A stretch of 64,000 nt of DNA, from positions 37,819,876 to 37,883,875 of the forward strand of contig NC_091146.1 in assembly GCF_041381155.1 (NCBI RefSeq). Reading direction: 5' to 3'. How positions within the stretch are numbered: position 1 is the stretch's first letter; each line of letters starts with the position of its first letter. Below, piece after piece: positions 1 to 15,409 of the stretch. The DNA comes from Argopecten irradians. Taxonomy: Eukaryota > Mollusca > Bivalvia > Pectinida > Pectinidae. The notes below the pieces were generated by a model, which ran no database searches, had not been told where the DNA came from, and saw only the letters and a list, made by a program, of their open reading frames with translations. The translations under genes were made by a program, and so were the position numbers.

Positions 1-3000
1 GTAGTCTATTATCTAACGGAGATCATGGCAGTAGTCTATTATTATAACGGAGATCATGCAGTAGGATGTCATTTCTAACGGAGATCATGGCAGTAGTCTA
101 TTATCTAACGGAGATCATGGCAGTAGTCTATTATCTAACGGAGATCATGGCAGTAGTCCATTATCTAACGGAGATCATGGCAGTAGTCCATTATCTAACG
201 GAGATCATGGCAGTAGTCTATTATCTAACGGAGATCATGGCAGTAGTCTATTATCTAACGGAGATCATGGCGTAGTCATTATCTAACGGAGATCATGGCA
301 GTAGTCATTATCTAACGGAGATCTAATGGCAGTAGTCTATTATCTAACGGAGATCATGGCAGTAGTCTATTATCTAACGGAGATCATGGCAGTAGTCTAT
401 ATATCTAACGGAGATCATGGCAGTAGTCTATTATCTAACGGAGATCATGGCAGTAGTCTATTATCTAACGGAGATCATGGCAGTAGTCTATTATCTAACG
501 GAGATCATGGCAGTAGTCTATTATCTAACGGAGATCATGGCAGTAGTCTATTATCTAACGGAGATCATGGCAGTAGTCTATTATCTAACGGAGATCATGG
601 CAGTAGTCTATTATCTAACGGAGATCATGGCAGTAGTCTATTATCTAACGGAGATCATGGCAGTAGTCTATTATCTAACGGAGATCATGGCAGTAGTCTA
701 TTATCTAACGGAGATCATGGCAGTAGTCTATTATCTAACGGAGATCATGGCAGTAGTCTATTATCTAACGGAGATCATGGCAGTAGTCCATTATCTAACG
801 GAGATCATGGCAGTAGTCTATTATCTAACGGAGATCATGGCAGTAGTCTATTATCTAACGGAGATCATGGCAGTAGTCTATTATCTAACGGAGATCATGG
901 CAGTAGTCTATTATCTAACGGAGATCATGGCAGTAGTCTATTATCTAACGGAGATCATGGCAGTAGTCTATTATCTAACGGAGATCATGGCAGTAGTCTA
1001 TTATCTAACGGAGATCATGGCAGTAGTCTATTATCTAACGGAGATCATGGCAGTAGTCTATTATCTAACGGAGATCATGGCAGTAGTCTATTATCTAACG
1101 GAGATCATGGCAGTAGTCTATTATCTAACGGAGATCATGGCAGTAGTCTATTATCTAACGGAGATCATGGCAGTAGTCTATTATCTAACGGAGATCATGG
1201 CAGTAGTCTATTATCTAACGGAGATCATGGCAGTATCTATATCTAACGGAGATCATGGCAGTAGTCTATTATCTAACGGAGATCATGGCAGTAGTCTATT
1301 ATCTAACGGAGATCATGGCAGTAGTCTATTATCTAACGGAGATCATGGCAGTAGTCTATTATCTAACGGAGATCATGGCAGTAGTCTATTATCTAACGGA
1401 GATCATGGCAGTAGTCTATTATCTAACGGAGATCATGGCAGTAGTCTATTATCTAACGGAGATCATGGCAGTAGTCTATTATCTAACGGAGATCATGGCA
1501 GTAGTCTATTATCTAACGGAGATCATGGCAGTAGTCTATTATCTAACGGAGATCATGGCAGTAGTCTATTATCAAACGGAGATCATGGCAGTAGTCTATT
1601 ATCTAACGGAGATCATGGCAGTAGTCTATTATCTAACGGAGATCATGGCAGTAGTCTATTATCTAACGGAGATCATGGCAGTAGTCTATTATCTAACGGA
1701 GATCATGGCAGTAGTCTATTATCTAACGGAGATCATGGCAGTAGTCTATTATCTAACGGAGATCATGGCAGTAGTCTATTATCTAACGGAGATCATGGCA
1801 GTAGTCTATTATCTAACGGAGATCATGGCAGTAGTCTATTATCTAACGGAGATCATGGCAGTAGTCTATTATCAAACGGAGATCATGGCAGTAGTCTATT
1901 ATCTAACGGAGATCATGGCAGTAGTCTATTATCTAACGGAGATCATGGCAGTAGTCTATTATCTAACGGAGATCATGGCAGTAGTCTATTATCTAACGGA
2001 GATCATGGCAGTAGTCTATTATCTAACGGAGATCATGGCAGTAGTCTATTATCTAACGGAGATCATGGCAGTAGTCATTATCTAACGGAGATCATGGCAG
2101 TAGTCTATTATCTAACGGAGATCATGGCAGTAGTCTATTATCTAACGGAGATCATGGGCAGTAGTCTATTATCTAACGGAGATCATGGCAGTAGTCTATT
2201 ATCTAACGGAGATCATGGCAGTAGTCTATTATCTAACGGAGATCATGGCAGTAGTCTATTCTATTATCTAACGGAGATCATGGCAGTAGTCTATTATCTA
2301 ACGGAGATCATGGCAGTAGTCTATTATCTAACGGAGATCATGGCAGTAGTCTATTATCTAACGGAGATCATGGCAGTAGTCTATTATCTAACGGAGATCA
2401 TGGCAGTAGTCTATTATCTAACGGAGATCATGGCAGAGTCTATTATCTAAGGAGATCATGGCAGTAGTATTATCTAACGGAGATCATGGCAGTAGTCTAT
2501 TATCTAACGGAGATCATGGCAGTAGTCTATTATCTAACGGAGATCATGGCAGTAGTCTATTATCTAACGGAGATCATGGCAGTAGTCTATTATCTAACGG
2601 AGATCATGGCAGTAGTCTATTATCTAACGGAGATCATGGCAGTAGTCTATTATCTAACGGAGATCATGGCAGTAGTCTATTATCTAACGGAGATCATGGC
2701 AGTACTCTATTATCTAACGGAGATCATGGCAGTAGTCTATTATCTAACGGAGATCATGGCAGTAGTCTATTATCTAACGGAGATCATGGCAGTAGTCTAT
2801 TATCTAACGGAGATCATGGCAGTAGTCTATTATCTAACGGAGAGATCATGGCAGTATCTCTATTATCTAACGGAGATCATGGCAGTAGTCTATCATCTAA
2901 CGGAGATCATGGCAGTAGTCATTATCTAACGGAGATCATGGCAGTAGTCTATTATCTAACGGAGATCATGGCAGTAGTCTATTATCTAACGGAGATCATG

Positions 3001-4466
3001 GCAGTAGTCTATTATCTAACGGAGATCATGGCAGTAGTCTATTATCTAACGGAGATCATGGCAGTAGTCTATTATCAAACGGAGATCATCATCATGGCGC
3101 ATTATCTAACGGGACATGCAGTAGTCTATTATCTAACGGAGATCATGGCAGTAGTCTATTATCTAACGGAGATCATGGCAGTAGTCTATTATCTAACGGA
3201 GATCATGGCAGTAGTCTATTATCAAACGGAGATCATGGCAGTAGTCTATTATCTAACGGAGATCATGGCAGTAGTCTATTATCTAACGGAGATCATGGCA
3301 GTAGTCTATTATCTAACGGAGATCATGGCAGTAGTCTATTATCTAACGGAGATCATGGCAGTAGTCTATTATCTAACGGAGATCATGGCAGTAGTCTATT
3401 ATCTAACGGAGATCATGGCAGTAGTCTATTATCTAACGGAGATCATGGCAGTAGTCTATTATCTAACGGAGATCATGGCAGTAGTCTATTATCTAACGGA
3501 GATCATGGCAGTAGTCTATTATCTAACGGAGATCATGGCAGTAGTCTATTATCTAACGGAGATCATGGCAGTAGTCTATTATCTAACGGAGATCATGGCA
3601 GTAGTCTATTATCTAACGGAGATCATGGCAGTAGTCTAACATGAGAACATTGCAGTAGTCTATTATCTAACGGAGATCATGGCAGTAGTCTATTATCAAA
3701 CGGAGATCATGGCAGTAGTCTATTATCTAACGGAGATCATGGCAGTAGTCTATTATCTAACGGAGATCATGGCAGTAGTCTATTATCTAACGGAGATCAT
3801 TGCAGTAGTCTATTATCTAACGGAGATCATGGCAGTAGTCTATTATCTAACGGAGATCATGGCAGTAGTCTATTATCTAACGGAGATCATGGCAGTAGTC
3901 TATTATCTAACGGAGATCATGGCAGTAGTCTATTATCTAACGGGGATCATGGCAGTAGTCTATTATCTAACGGAGATCATGGCAGTAGTCTATTATCTAA
4001 CGGAGATCATGGCAGTAGTCCATTATCTAACGGATATCTAACGGGGATCATGGCAGTAGTCTATTATCTAACGGAGATCATGGCAAAGTAGTCTATTATC
4101 TAACGGAGATCATGGCAGTAGTCTATTATCTAACGGGGAATATGGCAGTAGTCTATTATCTAACGGAGATCATGGCAGTAGTCTATTATCTAACGGAGAT
4201 CATGGCAGTAGTCTATTATCTAACGGAGATCATGGCAGTAGTCTATTATCTAACGGAGATCATGGCAGTAGTCTATTATCTAACGGAGATCATGGCAGTA
4301 GTCTATTATCTAACGGAGATCATGGCAGTAGTCTATTATCTAACGGAGATCATGGCAGTAGTCTATTATCTAACGGAGATCATGGCAGTAGTCTATTATC
4401 TAACGGAGATCATGGCAGAGTCTATTATCTAACGGAGATCATGGCAGTAGTCTATTATCTAACGGA
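1..4466. repeat. 30-bp satellite array A
   Basis: About 148 head-to-tail copies of a 30-bp unit containing TAACGGAGATCATGGCAGTA. The array is already running at the left window edge, so its true start is not seen. Most units are identical. Rare variants are single substitutions (TCTAAC to TCAAAC, CTATT to CCATT) and a few one- or two-base indels, with a disturbed patch near 3085-3120. Because 30 is a multiple of three and the unit has no stop in two forward frames, it gives long decapeptide-repeat open frames that need not be coding. Each unit holds GATC and an ATG. Confidence 0.97.
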
Positions 4467-7400
4467 GACTGTGTTAGATCATAGATAATTATAACATTAT
4501 TAAATAACGGAGATAATGGCAGTATACATTACTGTGTAATAAAGATAATCTATAACATTACTGGTTAATAAAGATAATATCTATTAAACGGATCATTACA
4601 GTGTCTATTAATAAAGATAATAATAATTATTAACGTGTTATGGCAGTAGTAATAACATTACTGTGATCATAAAGATATATAACATTACTGTGTTAAATAA
4701 AGATAATAATATAACATTACAGTCTTAAATAAAGATATCATAATAACATTACTGTGTTAAAGATATGGCAGACTAAAGATTAAATAAGATAACTATTACT
4801 GTGTTAAAATATTAATAAAGATAATAATAACATTACTGTGTTAAATAAAGATAATAATAACATTACTGTATTAAATAAATAGAGATAATTATAACATTAC
4901 TGTGTTAAATAAAGATAATAATAACATTACTGTGTAAATAAAGATTAATAATAACATTACAGTAGTATATATAAGGAGATAATAATAAATATAACATTAC
5001 TGTAGGTAAATAATGATATATATATAAAACATACACTGTGTTAATCATACAAGATAATTATTATCATTACTGTGTTAAAATAACGATAATTATAAATCAT
5101 TACTGTGTTAAATTAAAGATAATAATAACATTACTCGTGTTAAATATATGATAATAATAACATTACATGTGTTAAAATAAAGGATAATAATAACATATAC
5201 TGTGTAAATAAAGTAATAATAACCATAACTAGTGTTAAATAAAGTTAATGATTAAATACTTTACTGTGTAAATAAAGTTATTAATAACATGTACTGAGTT
5301 TGAATAAAGATAATTAATAAACATTACTGCGTTAAATAATAGATATCATGGCATAATAACATTACTGTGTTAAATCATGGCAAGTTAATTATATACATTA
5401 TGTGTAGTACTGGTGTTAAATAAAGATATATAAACATTTTCTGTGGTAATATAGATAATAATAACATTACTGTGTTAAATAAAGATAATAATAACAATTA
5501 CTGTGTTATAATAAATAGATAATAATAACATTACGGTGTGTTAAATAAAGATAAGATACACATTACTGTTTAAATAACATATGAAACAATACTGTGTAAA
5601 TAAAGAGGATTACTAACATTACTGTGTTAAATAAGATAATTATAACATAACTGTGTACATAAGATACATAATAACAATTACTGTGTTAAATGAAGATAAT
5701 AATAACCATTACTGTGTAAATAAAGATAATAATAAACTTTACTGTGTAAATAAAGATAATAATAACATTACTGTGTAAATAAAGATAATAATAAATTTTG
5801 TGTAAAATAATAGATAATAATAACATAACTGTGTAAATATAAAGATAATTATAACATTACTGTGTTTAAATTAGATCAATTATATTACATTACTGTGTTA
5901 AATTAAAGATAATTACAAAACAATATAGTACTATGTTAAATAAAATAATGGATAACATGGCTGTGTAAATAAAGATAATAATAACATTACTGTGTTAAAA
6001 TAAAGATAATAGATAACATTACTGTGTAAAAAAGATAATTATAACATTACTGTGTTTAAATAACATGATAATATAACATTACTGTGTTAAATAAAGTAAT
6101 ATTAACATTACTGTGTAATAAAGAGATATATAATTACTGTGTTAGTATAATAATAATAACGGATGCACTGTGTATAAATACATACTAGTAAATCTATTAC
6201 TGTGATCATATAGATAATAATATACATTACTATGTAAATAAAGATAATAATAGATATTACAGTAGTCTAAATCTATAATAGTCTACAGTACTGTATAATA
6301 AATACATAATATAAAACATTACTGTGTAAATAAAGATAATGGCCATAACATAACTACTGTACTGTATAAATAATATAGATATATAACATTACTGTGTAAA
6401 ATAATAAAATAACATTACTGTGTAAATAAAGATATAATAACATTACTGTGTTAAATAAAGATAATAATAACATTACTGTGTTATAAAGATAAGTATATTA
6501 CATTACTAACTGTTACGGATAACAGTACATAGTCTAATAACATTACTGTGTTAAATAAAGATAATAATAACATTACTGTGTATCTAAAATAAAGATAATA
6601 ATAACATTACTAACTGTAATAAAGTATAATATAATAACATTACTGTGTTAAATAAAGATAATATAACATTACTGTGTTAAATATCCTAAGAGATAACAGA
6701 TATAATAACATTACTGTGTAAATAAAGATAATAATAACATTATGTTAAATAGATATGATATAATATAATAACATTACTGTGTTAAATTAAAAGTCATAAT
6801 AATACATTACTGTGTTAAATAAAGATAGTATAACATACTGTGTTATAAAGATAATTAGAACATTACTGTGTACTAAATAAAGATATCATAACATTACTGT
6901 GTAATAAATAAAGATAATAATAACATTACTGTGTTAAATAAAACAGATAATAATAACATTACTGTGTAAGTAAATTATATAAAGATAATAATAACATTAC
7001 TACTGTAAATAAAGATAATCATAACATTACTGTGTAAATAAATATAATAAACATTACTGTGTAATAATAAAGATAATAATATCTAACATTTACTAACATG
7101 TTAAAGATAAAGATAATAATAACATTACTGTGTTAAATAAAGATAATAATAACATACTGTGTTAAATAAAGATAATAATAACATTACAGTGTTAAAAAAA
7201 AGATATAATAACATTACTGTATAAATATAAGATAATATATAATACAGTTAGTACTGTGTAAATAAAGATAATAGTATAACATTACTGTGTTAAATTAAAT
7301 GTAAAGATATGATAACATTACTGTGTTAAAGATAATAATAATATACATTACTGTGTTAAATAAAGATAATAATAACATTATTATGTAAATATAATATATA

Positions 7401-8800
7401 ACATTAATCATGTGTAAATAAAGATAAAATATAATCATACGTGTTACTGTGTAGTAAATAAAGGAATAATAATAACATTACTGTGTTAAATAAAGATAAT
7501 GATAACTATTACTGATCCTATATAGATAATATAACATTACTAACGGAGATAAATAAAGTAATCAATAATAACATTACTGTAATAAATAACGATAATTATA
7601 GTACATTATATACTGTGTAAAATAAAGATAAACATTACTAAACATTAAATAAAGATATAATAATTACTGTATTACATAACGTACGATCATAAAGATAAAA
7701 TAACATTACTGTGTCTATAATATAATAATAAGATACTGTACTGTAATTATAAATAAAGATACTATAAATTACTAATTTAAATAACAGTACTACTTGTAAT
7801 CATAATGGGTAGTATAAATAACATATGTGTACCACGTTAATAACATTAAAGTGTTAAATTAATAATAACATACTGTGTTAAAGTAACATTATTACTGTCA
7901 TACATACGTAAATAAAATATATATATAACATTACTATTATAAATAAAGATAATATAATAACTTATAACAGTACTCTATAAAATAATATAATAATAATTAA
8001 AAAATTACTATATAATACGGTAATATTGTTAAACTATAAAGATAATAATGGCATATTACTAAAATAACGGAACATTACATTAGTGTAAATGTCAATAGAT
8101 ATATTATAATAAGATCATGTACAGTAGTCTATTAAAAATACGATACAGATCATAACAACGGCAGTATTAAACGATTATCTAACGATAATAATAACATTAC
8201 TATATCTAACTGTAATCATGTATATATTATCTAACAGTATACATGTATAAATAATAGTTACACTGTGTATATATAACTAATATAAATGGTGTAAATAACT
8301 AAAAGTATATACATATAAATAATAATCATGATATACATTACTGTGTTAAAAAAAGATATAATAATTAATATTACATACGTGATAGTACGTATAAATAATA
8401 ATCATAACTGTATATTTTAAATAATACAGTATGTAATAACATACTGTGTTTAAAGATAATAGCTTAAATTAATAACTTTCTTATTACAGTATATAATTAA
8501 TGCTGTACTAATAAAATAATACAACACTATGTTATGTGTTAACATAACATAATAATAACATATTAAATTTGTGTATGTAATAATTCACGTACGTTAATGT
8601 AAATTATGATTATAAAATAACTAATAATGTTAGTGGGCCTGTTATAGTGATATAATAAAATTCATAATACATAACATAATATCACAGTAGTCCTAATAAT
8701 AAGATTATTGTGTTACGTTAAGATATATAGGTACATAGTAGTCTATAACACATGGTACTGTGATCCTACAGATTAAGATACATAATAACACTTACTGTGT
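4467..8800. repeat. Degenerate mixed zone between satellites A and B
   Basis: At about 4467 the A unit breaks off mid-unit (GGAGACTGTGTTAG) and the sequence becomes an irregular B array. ACATTACTGTGTTAAATAAA motifs recur, but single-base insertions, deletions and substitutions are very frequent. Fragments of A (ACGGAGAT, ATGGCAGTA, ATCATGGCA, TAGTCTATT, TATCTAACG) are scattered inside, for example near 4506-4525, 4635-4650, 5340-5385 and 8105-8215. Between about 7700 and 8760 periodicity is almost lost. This may be an ancient hybrid zone, or a poor consensus made from reads of both arrays. No gene is seen. Confidence 0.85.
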
Positions 8801-11800
8801 TAATAATGATATTTATAACTGTGTTACTGTGTTAAATAAAGATTATTAATTACATTACTGTTGTTAAATAAAGTCATAAGAACATGACTGTGTAAACTAG
8901 ATAATAATAAGCATTACTGGTGTAAATAAAGATAATAATAAACAGTACTGTGTTAATTAAAGATAATTATAACATTACTGCGTTAAATAAATATTATTTA
9001 TAACATTACTGTGTTAATTAAAGGATAATAATAACTTTATGTGTAATAATGTATACATAATAACATTACTGTGTTAATAAACAGATATTAAAACATTACA
9101 AAATGTGTTAATTAAAGATAATAATAACATTACTGGGTGATTAAAGATAATTATAACATAACTGTGTTAAATAAAGATAATAATAACCTTACTGTGTTAA
9201 TAAAGATAATTATACATAGCTGTGGTAAATAAAGATAATAATAACATTACTGTGTTAATAAAGATTAATAAATAACATTACTGTGTGTAAATATAAGATA
9301 TAATAACATTACTGTGTTAAATAAAGATAATTATAACATTAACTGTGTTTTAAATAAAGATAATAATAACATTACTGTGTTAAATAAATGATAATTATAA
9401 CATTTTCTGTTTATAACTAAAGATGAATATTAATATTACTGTGTTTAATAAACGATAATAATAACATTACTGGTGTTAAATAAAGAATAATATATAACAT
9501 TACTGTGTGTAAATAAAAGATAATTAATCAAACATTACTGTGTAAATAAAGATAATAATAACATTACTGTGTTAAATAAAGATAATTATATAACATTACT
9601 GTGTTAAATAAAGATAATTATAACATAACTCTGTGTAAATAAAGACTAATTATAAGATTAACTGTGTTAAATAAAAGATAAATGATAACATTACTGTGTT
9701 AAATAAAGATAATATAACATATACTAGTGTTAAATAAAGATAATTAATAACGATTACTGTGTTAAATAAACGATAATTAATAACATTTACTGATGTGTAA
9801 ATAAAGATAAATAATAACTTTAACTGTGTTAAATAAAGATAATTAATAACATTACTGTGTTAAATAAAGATAATATTATAACATTACTGTGTTAAATAAA
9901 GATATATAATAACATTACTGTGTTTAAATAAAGATAATTATAACATTTACTGTGTTAAATAAAGATAGATTAATAACATTACTGTGTTAAATAAAGATAA
10001 TAATAACATTACTGTGTTAAATATTTGATAATAGATCAACATTTACTGTGTTAAATAATTGATTATAATATACATTTACTGTGTAAATATGAAAGATAAT
10101 AATAACATTACTGTGTTAAAATAAGATAATAGATAAACATTACTGTGTGTAAATAAAGATAATAATAACATTACTGTGGTAAATAAAGATAATTAATAAC
10201 ATTACTTGTGTTAAATAAAGATAATAATAACATTACTGTGTTATTTAAAGATATAAAACTCATTACTGTGTTAAATAAAGATAATAATAACATTCTGTGT
10301 TTTAAATAAAGATAATGAATAACATTACTGTGTAAATAAAGTAATAATAACATTACTGTGTTAAATAAAGATAATAATAACATTTTACTGTGTAAATAAG
10401 ATAAATAACATTACTGTGTTAAATAAAGATAATAATAACATTACTGTGTTAAATAAAGATAAGATAATAAATAAACATTACTGTGTTAAATAAAGAATAA
10501 TGATAACATTACTGTGTTAAATAAAGATAATAATAACATTACTGTGTGTAAAATAAAGATAATAATAACATTACTGTGTAAATAAAGATATAGATAACAT
10601 TACTGTGTTAAAATAAAGATAATAATAACATTACTGTGTAAATAAAGTAATAATAACATTACTGGTGTAAATAAAGATAATAATAACATTACTGTGTAAA
10701 TAAAGATAATTGATAACATTACTGTGTTAAATAAAGATAATTATAACATTACTGTGTAGCTAAATAAAGATAATAATAACATTACTATGTTTAAATAAAG
10801 AATAATAATAACATTACTGTGTTAAATAAAGATAATAATAACATTACTGTGTTAAATAAAGATAATTATAACATTACTGTGTTAAATAAAGATAATAATA
10901 ACATTACTGTGTTAAATAAAGATAATATATAACATTACTGTGTTAAATAAAGATAATAATAACATTACTGTGTAATAAATAAAGATAATAATAACATTAC
11001 TGTGTTAAATAAAGATAATAATAACATTACTGTGTTAAATAAAGATAATAATAACATTACTGTGTGTAAATAAAGATAATAATAACATTACTGTGTTAAA
11101 TAAAGATAATAATAACATTACTGTGTTAAATAAAGATAATAATAACATTACTGTGTAAATAAAGATAATAATAACATTACTGTGTTAAATAAAGATAATA
11201 ATAACATTACTGTGTTAAAAAAGATAATAATAACACTGTGTAAATGTAAAGTTATAATAACATTAACTGTTAAATAATTTAATAATAACATTACTGTGTT
11301 AAATAAAGATAATAATAACATTACTGTGTTAAATAAAGATAATAATAACATTACTGTGTTAAATAAAGATAATAATAACATTACTGTGTTAAATAAAGAT
11401 AATTATAACATTACTGTGTTAAATAAAGATAATAATAACATTACTGTGTTAAATAAAGATAATAATAACATTACTGTGTTAAATAAAGATAATAATAACA
11501 TTACTGTGTTAAATAAAGATAATAATAACATTACTGTTAAATGTAATTATATACTGTGTAAATAAAGATAATAATAACATTACTGTGTTAAATAAAGATA
11601 ATAAATAACATTACTGTGTTAAATAAAGATAATTATAACATTACTGTGTTAAATAAAGATAATAATAACATTACTGTGTAAATAAAGATAATAATAACAT
11701 TACTGTGTAAATAAAGATAATAATAACATTACTGTGTTAAATAAAGATAATTATAACATTACTGTGTAAATAAAGATAATATAACATAACTGTGTAAATA

Positions 11801-14800
11801 AAGATAATAATAACATTACTGTGTTAAATAAAGATAATTATAACATTACTGTGTAAATAAAGATAATAATAACATTACTGTGTTAAATAAAGATAATAAT
11901 AACATTACTGTGTTAAATAAAGATAATAATAACATTACTGTGTTAAATAAAGATAATAATAACATTACTGTGTTAAATAAAGATAATAATAACATTACTG
12001 TGTTAAATAAAGATAATAATAACATTACTGTGTTAAATAAAGATAATAATAACATTACTGTGTTAAATAAAGATAATAATAACATTACTGTGTTAAATAA
12101 AGATAATAATAACATTACTGTGTTAAATAAAGATAATAATAACATTACTGTGTTAAATAAAGATAATAATAACATTACTGTGTTAAATAAAGATAATAAT
12201 AACATTACTGTGTTAAATAAAGATAATAATAACATTACTGTGTTAAATAAAGATAATAATAACATTACTGTGTTAAATAAAGATAATAATAACATTACTG
12301 TGTTAAATAAAGATAATAATAACATTACTGTGTTAAATAAAGATAATAATAACATTACTGTGTAAATAAAGAATAATAATAACATTACTGTGTTTAAATA
12401 AAGATAATTAATAACATTACTGTGTTAAATAAAGATAATAATAACATTACTGTGTTAAATAAAGATAATAATAACATTACTGTGTTAAATAAAGATAATA
12501 ATAACATTACTGTGTTAAAATAAGATAATTATATAACATTACTGTGTTAAATAAAGATAATAATAACATTACTGTGTTAAATAAAGATAATAATAACATT
12601 ACTGTGTTAAATAAAGATAATAATAACATTACTGTGTTAAATAAAGATAATAATAACATTACTGTGTTAAATAAAGATAATTATAACATTACTGTGTTAA
12701 ATAAAGATAATAATAACATTACTGTGTTAAATAAAGATAATTATAACATTACTGTGTTAAATAAAGATAATAATAACATTACTGTGTTAAATAAAGATAA
12801 TTATAACATTACTGTGTTAAATAAAGATAATAATAACATTACTGTGTAAATAAAGATAATAATAACATTACTGTGTTAAATAAAGATAATAATAACATTA
12901 CTGTGTTAAATAAAGATAATTATAACATTACTGTGTTAAATAAAGATAATGATAACATTACTGTGTTAAATAAAGATAATAATAACATTACTGTGTTAAA
13001 TAAAGATAATAATAACATTACTGTGTTAAATAAAGATAATAATAACATTACTGTGTTAAATAAAGATAATAATAACATTACTGTGTAAATAAAGATAATA
13101 ATAACATTACTGTGTTAAATAAAGATAATGATAACATTACTGTGTTAAATAAAGATAATTATAACATTACTGTGTTAAATAAAGATAATTATAACATTAC
13201 TGTGTTAAATAAAGATAATAATAACATTACTGTGTTAAATAAAGATAATGATAACATTACTGTGTTAAATAAAGATAATAATAACATTACTGTGTTAAAT
13301 AAAGATAATAATAACATTACTGTGTTAAATAAAGATAATAATAACATTACTGTGTAAATACAAGATAAGATAATAACATTACTGTGTTAAATAAAGATAA
13401 TAATAACATTACTGTGTTAAATAAAGATAATATAACATTACTGTGTTAAATAAAGATAATAATAACATTACTGTGTTAAATAAAGATAATAATAACATTA
13501 CTGTGTTAAATAAAGATAATAATAACATTACTGTGTTAAATAAAGATAATAATAACATTACTGTGTTAAATAAAGATAATATAACATTACTGTGTTAAAT
13601 AAAGATAATAATAACATTACTGTGTTAAATAAAGATAATAATAACATTACTGTGTTAAATAAAGATAATAATAACATTACTGTGTTAAAATAAAGATAAT
13701 AATAACATTACTGTGTTAAATAAAGATAATAATAACATTACTGTGTTAAATAAAGATAATTATAACATTACTGTGTTAAATAAAGATAATAATAACATTA
13801 CTGTGTTAAATAAAGATAATTATAACATTACTGTGTTAAATAAAGATAATAATAACATTACTGTGTTAAATAAAGATAATAATAACATTACTGTGTTAAA
13901 TAAAGATAATAATAACATTACTGTGTTAAATAAAGATAATAATAACATTACTGTGTTAAATAAAGATAATAATAACATAACTGTGTTAAATAAAGATAAT
14001 AATAACATTACTGTGTTAAATAAAGATAATTATAACATTACTGTGTTAAATAAAGATAATAATAACATTACTGTGTTTAAATAAAGATAAATAATAACAT
14101 TACTGTGTTAAATAAAGATAATAATAACATTACTGTGTTAAATAAAGATAATAATAACATTACTGTGTTAAATAAAGATAATAATAACATTACTGTGTTA
14201 AATAAAGATAATAATAACATTAAACATTACTGTGTTAAATAAAGATAATAATAACATTACTGTGTTAAATAAAGATAATATAACATTACTGTGTTAAATA
14301 AAGATAATGATAACATTACTGTGTTAAATAAAGATAATTATAACATTACTGTGTTAAATAAAGATAATAATAACATTACTGTGTTAAATAAAGATAATGA
14401 TAACATTACTGTGTTAAATAAAGATAATGATAACATTACTGTGTAAATAAAGATAATAATAACATTACTGTGTTAAATAAAGATAATAATAACATTACTG
14501 TGTAAATAAAGATAATAATAACATTACCGTGTAAATAAAGATAATTATAACATTACTGTGTAAATAAAGATAATTATAACATTACTGTGTTAAATAAAGA
14601 TAATTATAACATTACTGTGTTAAATAAAGATAATAATAACATTACTGTGTTAAATAAAGATAATAATAACATAACTGTGTAAATAAAGATAATAATAACA
14701 TTACTGTGTAAATAAAGATAATTATAACATTACTGTGTTAAATAAAGATAATTATAACATTACTGTGTTAAATAAAAAGATAATAATAACATTACTGTGT

Positions 14801-14976
14801 TAAATAAAGATAATAATAACATTACTGTGTTAAATAAAGATAATTATAACATTACTGTGTTAAATAAAGATAATTATAACATTACTGTGTTAAATAAAGA
14901 TAATTATAACATTACTGTGTTAAATAAAGATAATTATAACATTACTGTGTATTAAATAAAGATAATAATAGCATTA
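8801..14976. repeat. 30-bp satellite array B
   Basis: About 200 copies of an AT-rich 30-bp unit containing TGTGTTAAATAAAGATAATA followed by ATAACATTAC. Units are noisy up to about 10800, then increasingly regular, with a run of sixteen perfect units at 11880-12362. Common variants are AATAAT to AATTAT or AATGAT and loss of one T in GTGTTAAA. The unit is stop-free in one frame on each strand in clean stretches, giving decapeptide open frames that look like by-products. Each plus-strand unit contains the polyadenylation hexamer AATAAA. The array ends near 14976 in unique DNA. Confidence 0.97.
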
Positions 14977-15409
14977 CTATATAATTAATTTTTCTTTGTT
15001 TTCATACCAAATCTGGCTTTCTGATTGGCCAATATTTTTTTGGCATACCACTATGAAAAAAAATCAGTATTATTATTAATAAAGATAATAATAACAGTAC
15101 TGTATCGTATTAAATATATCTTACCAATTGTTTTTCAGTAAGGTTAATCTTTGATTATCTTATAACAGGTTATAGTTCAAAGGTCATAGGGTGATGAGAT
15201 AACAATATATATAATTAGAATATCACAGTCAACAATCTATACACATTCGTGTACATTATTTATATACATATATGTATATTTAGAAATCAAAACAGCTCAT
15301 ACTTTAGCCCATTTTACACAGATAATACTTATAAAAAAATTACTTTCTCTTATACAGTATAATGATGCTTTACGTAACTTGACAAGCAACACTTTGATAA
15401 GATTATTGT
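14977..15409. other. Unique AT-rich spacer
   Basis: Non-repetitive AT-rich DNA between satellite B and the pentanucleotide block. One B-like fragment (AATAAAGATAATAATAACA) recurs near 15078-15098, so the boundary is not sharp. A 10-bp palindrome ATTGGCCAAT lies at 15024-15033. No open frame, splice pair or RNA gene is recognised. Confidence 0.7.

Noticed and set aside
326..4432. Overlapping decapeptide-repeat open frames in satellite A
   Set aside because: Period of 30 bp with two stop-free frames explains them. Different frames alternate whenever an indel occurs.
11148..14084. Open frames on both strands of satellite B
   Set aside because: These are products of the 30-bp period. Simultaneous plus- and minus-strand frames over the same perfect units argue against coding.
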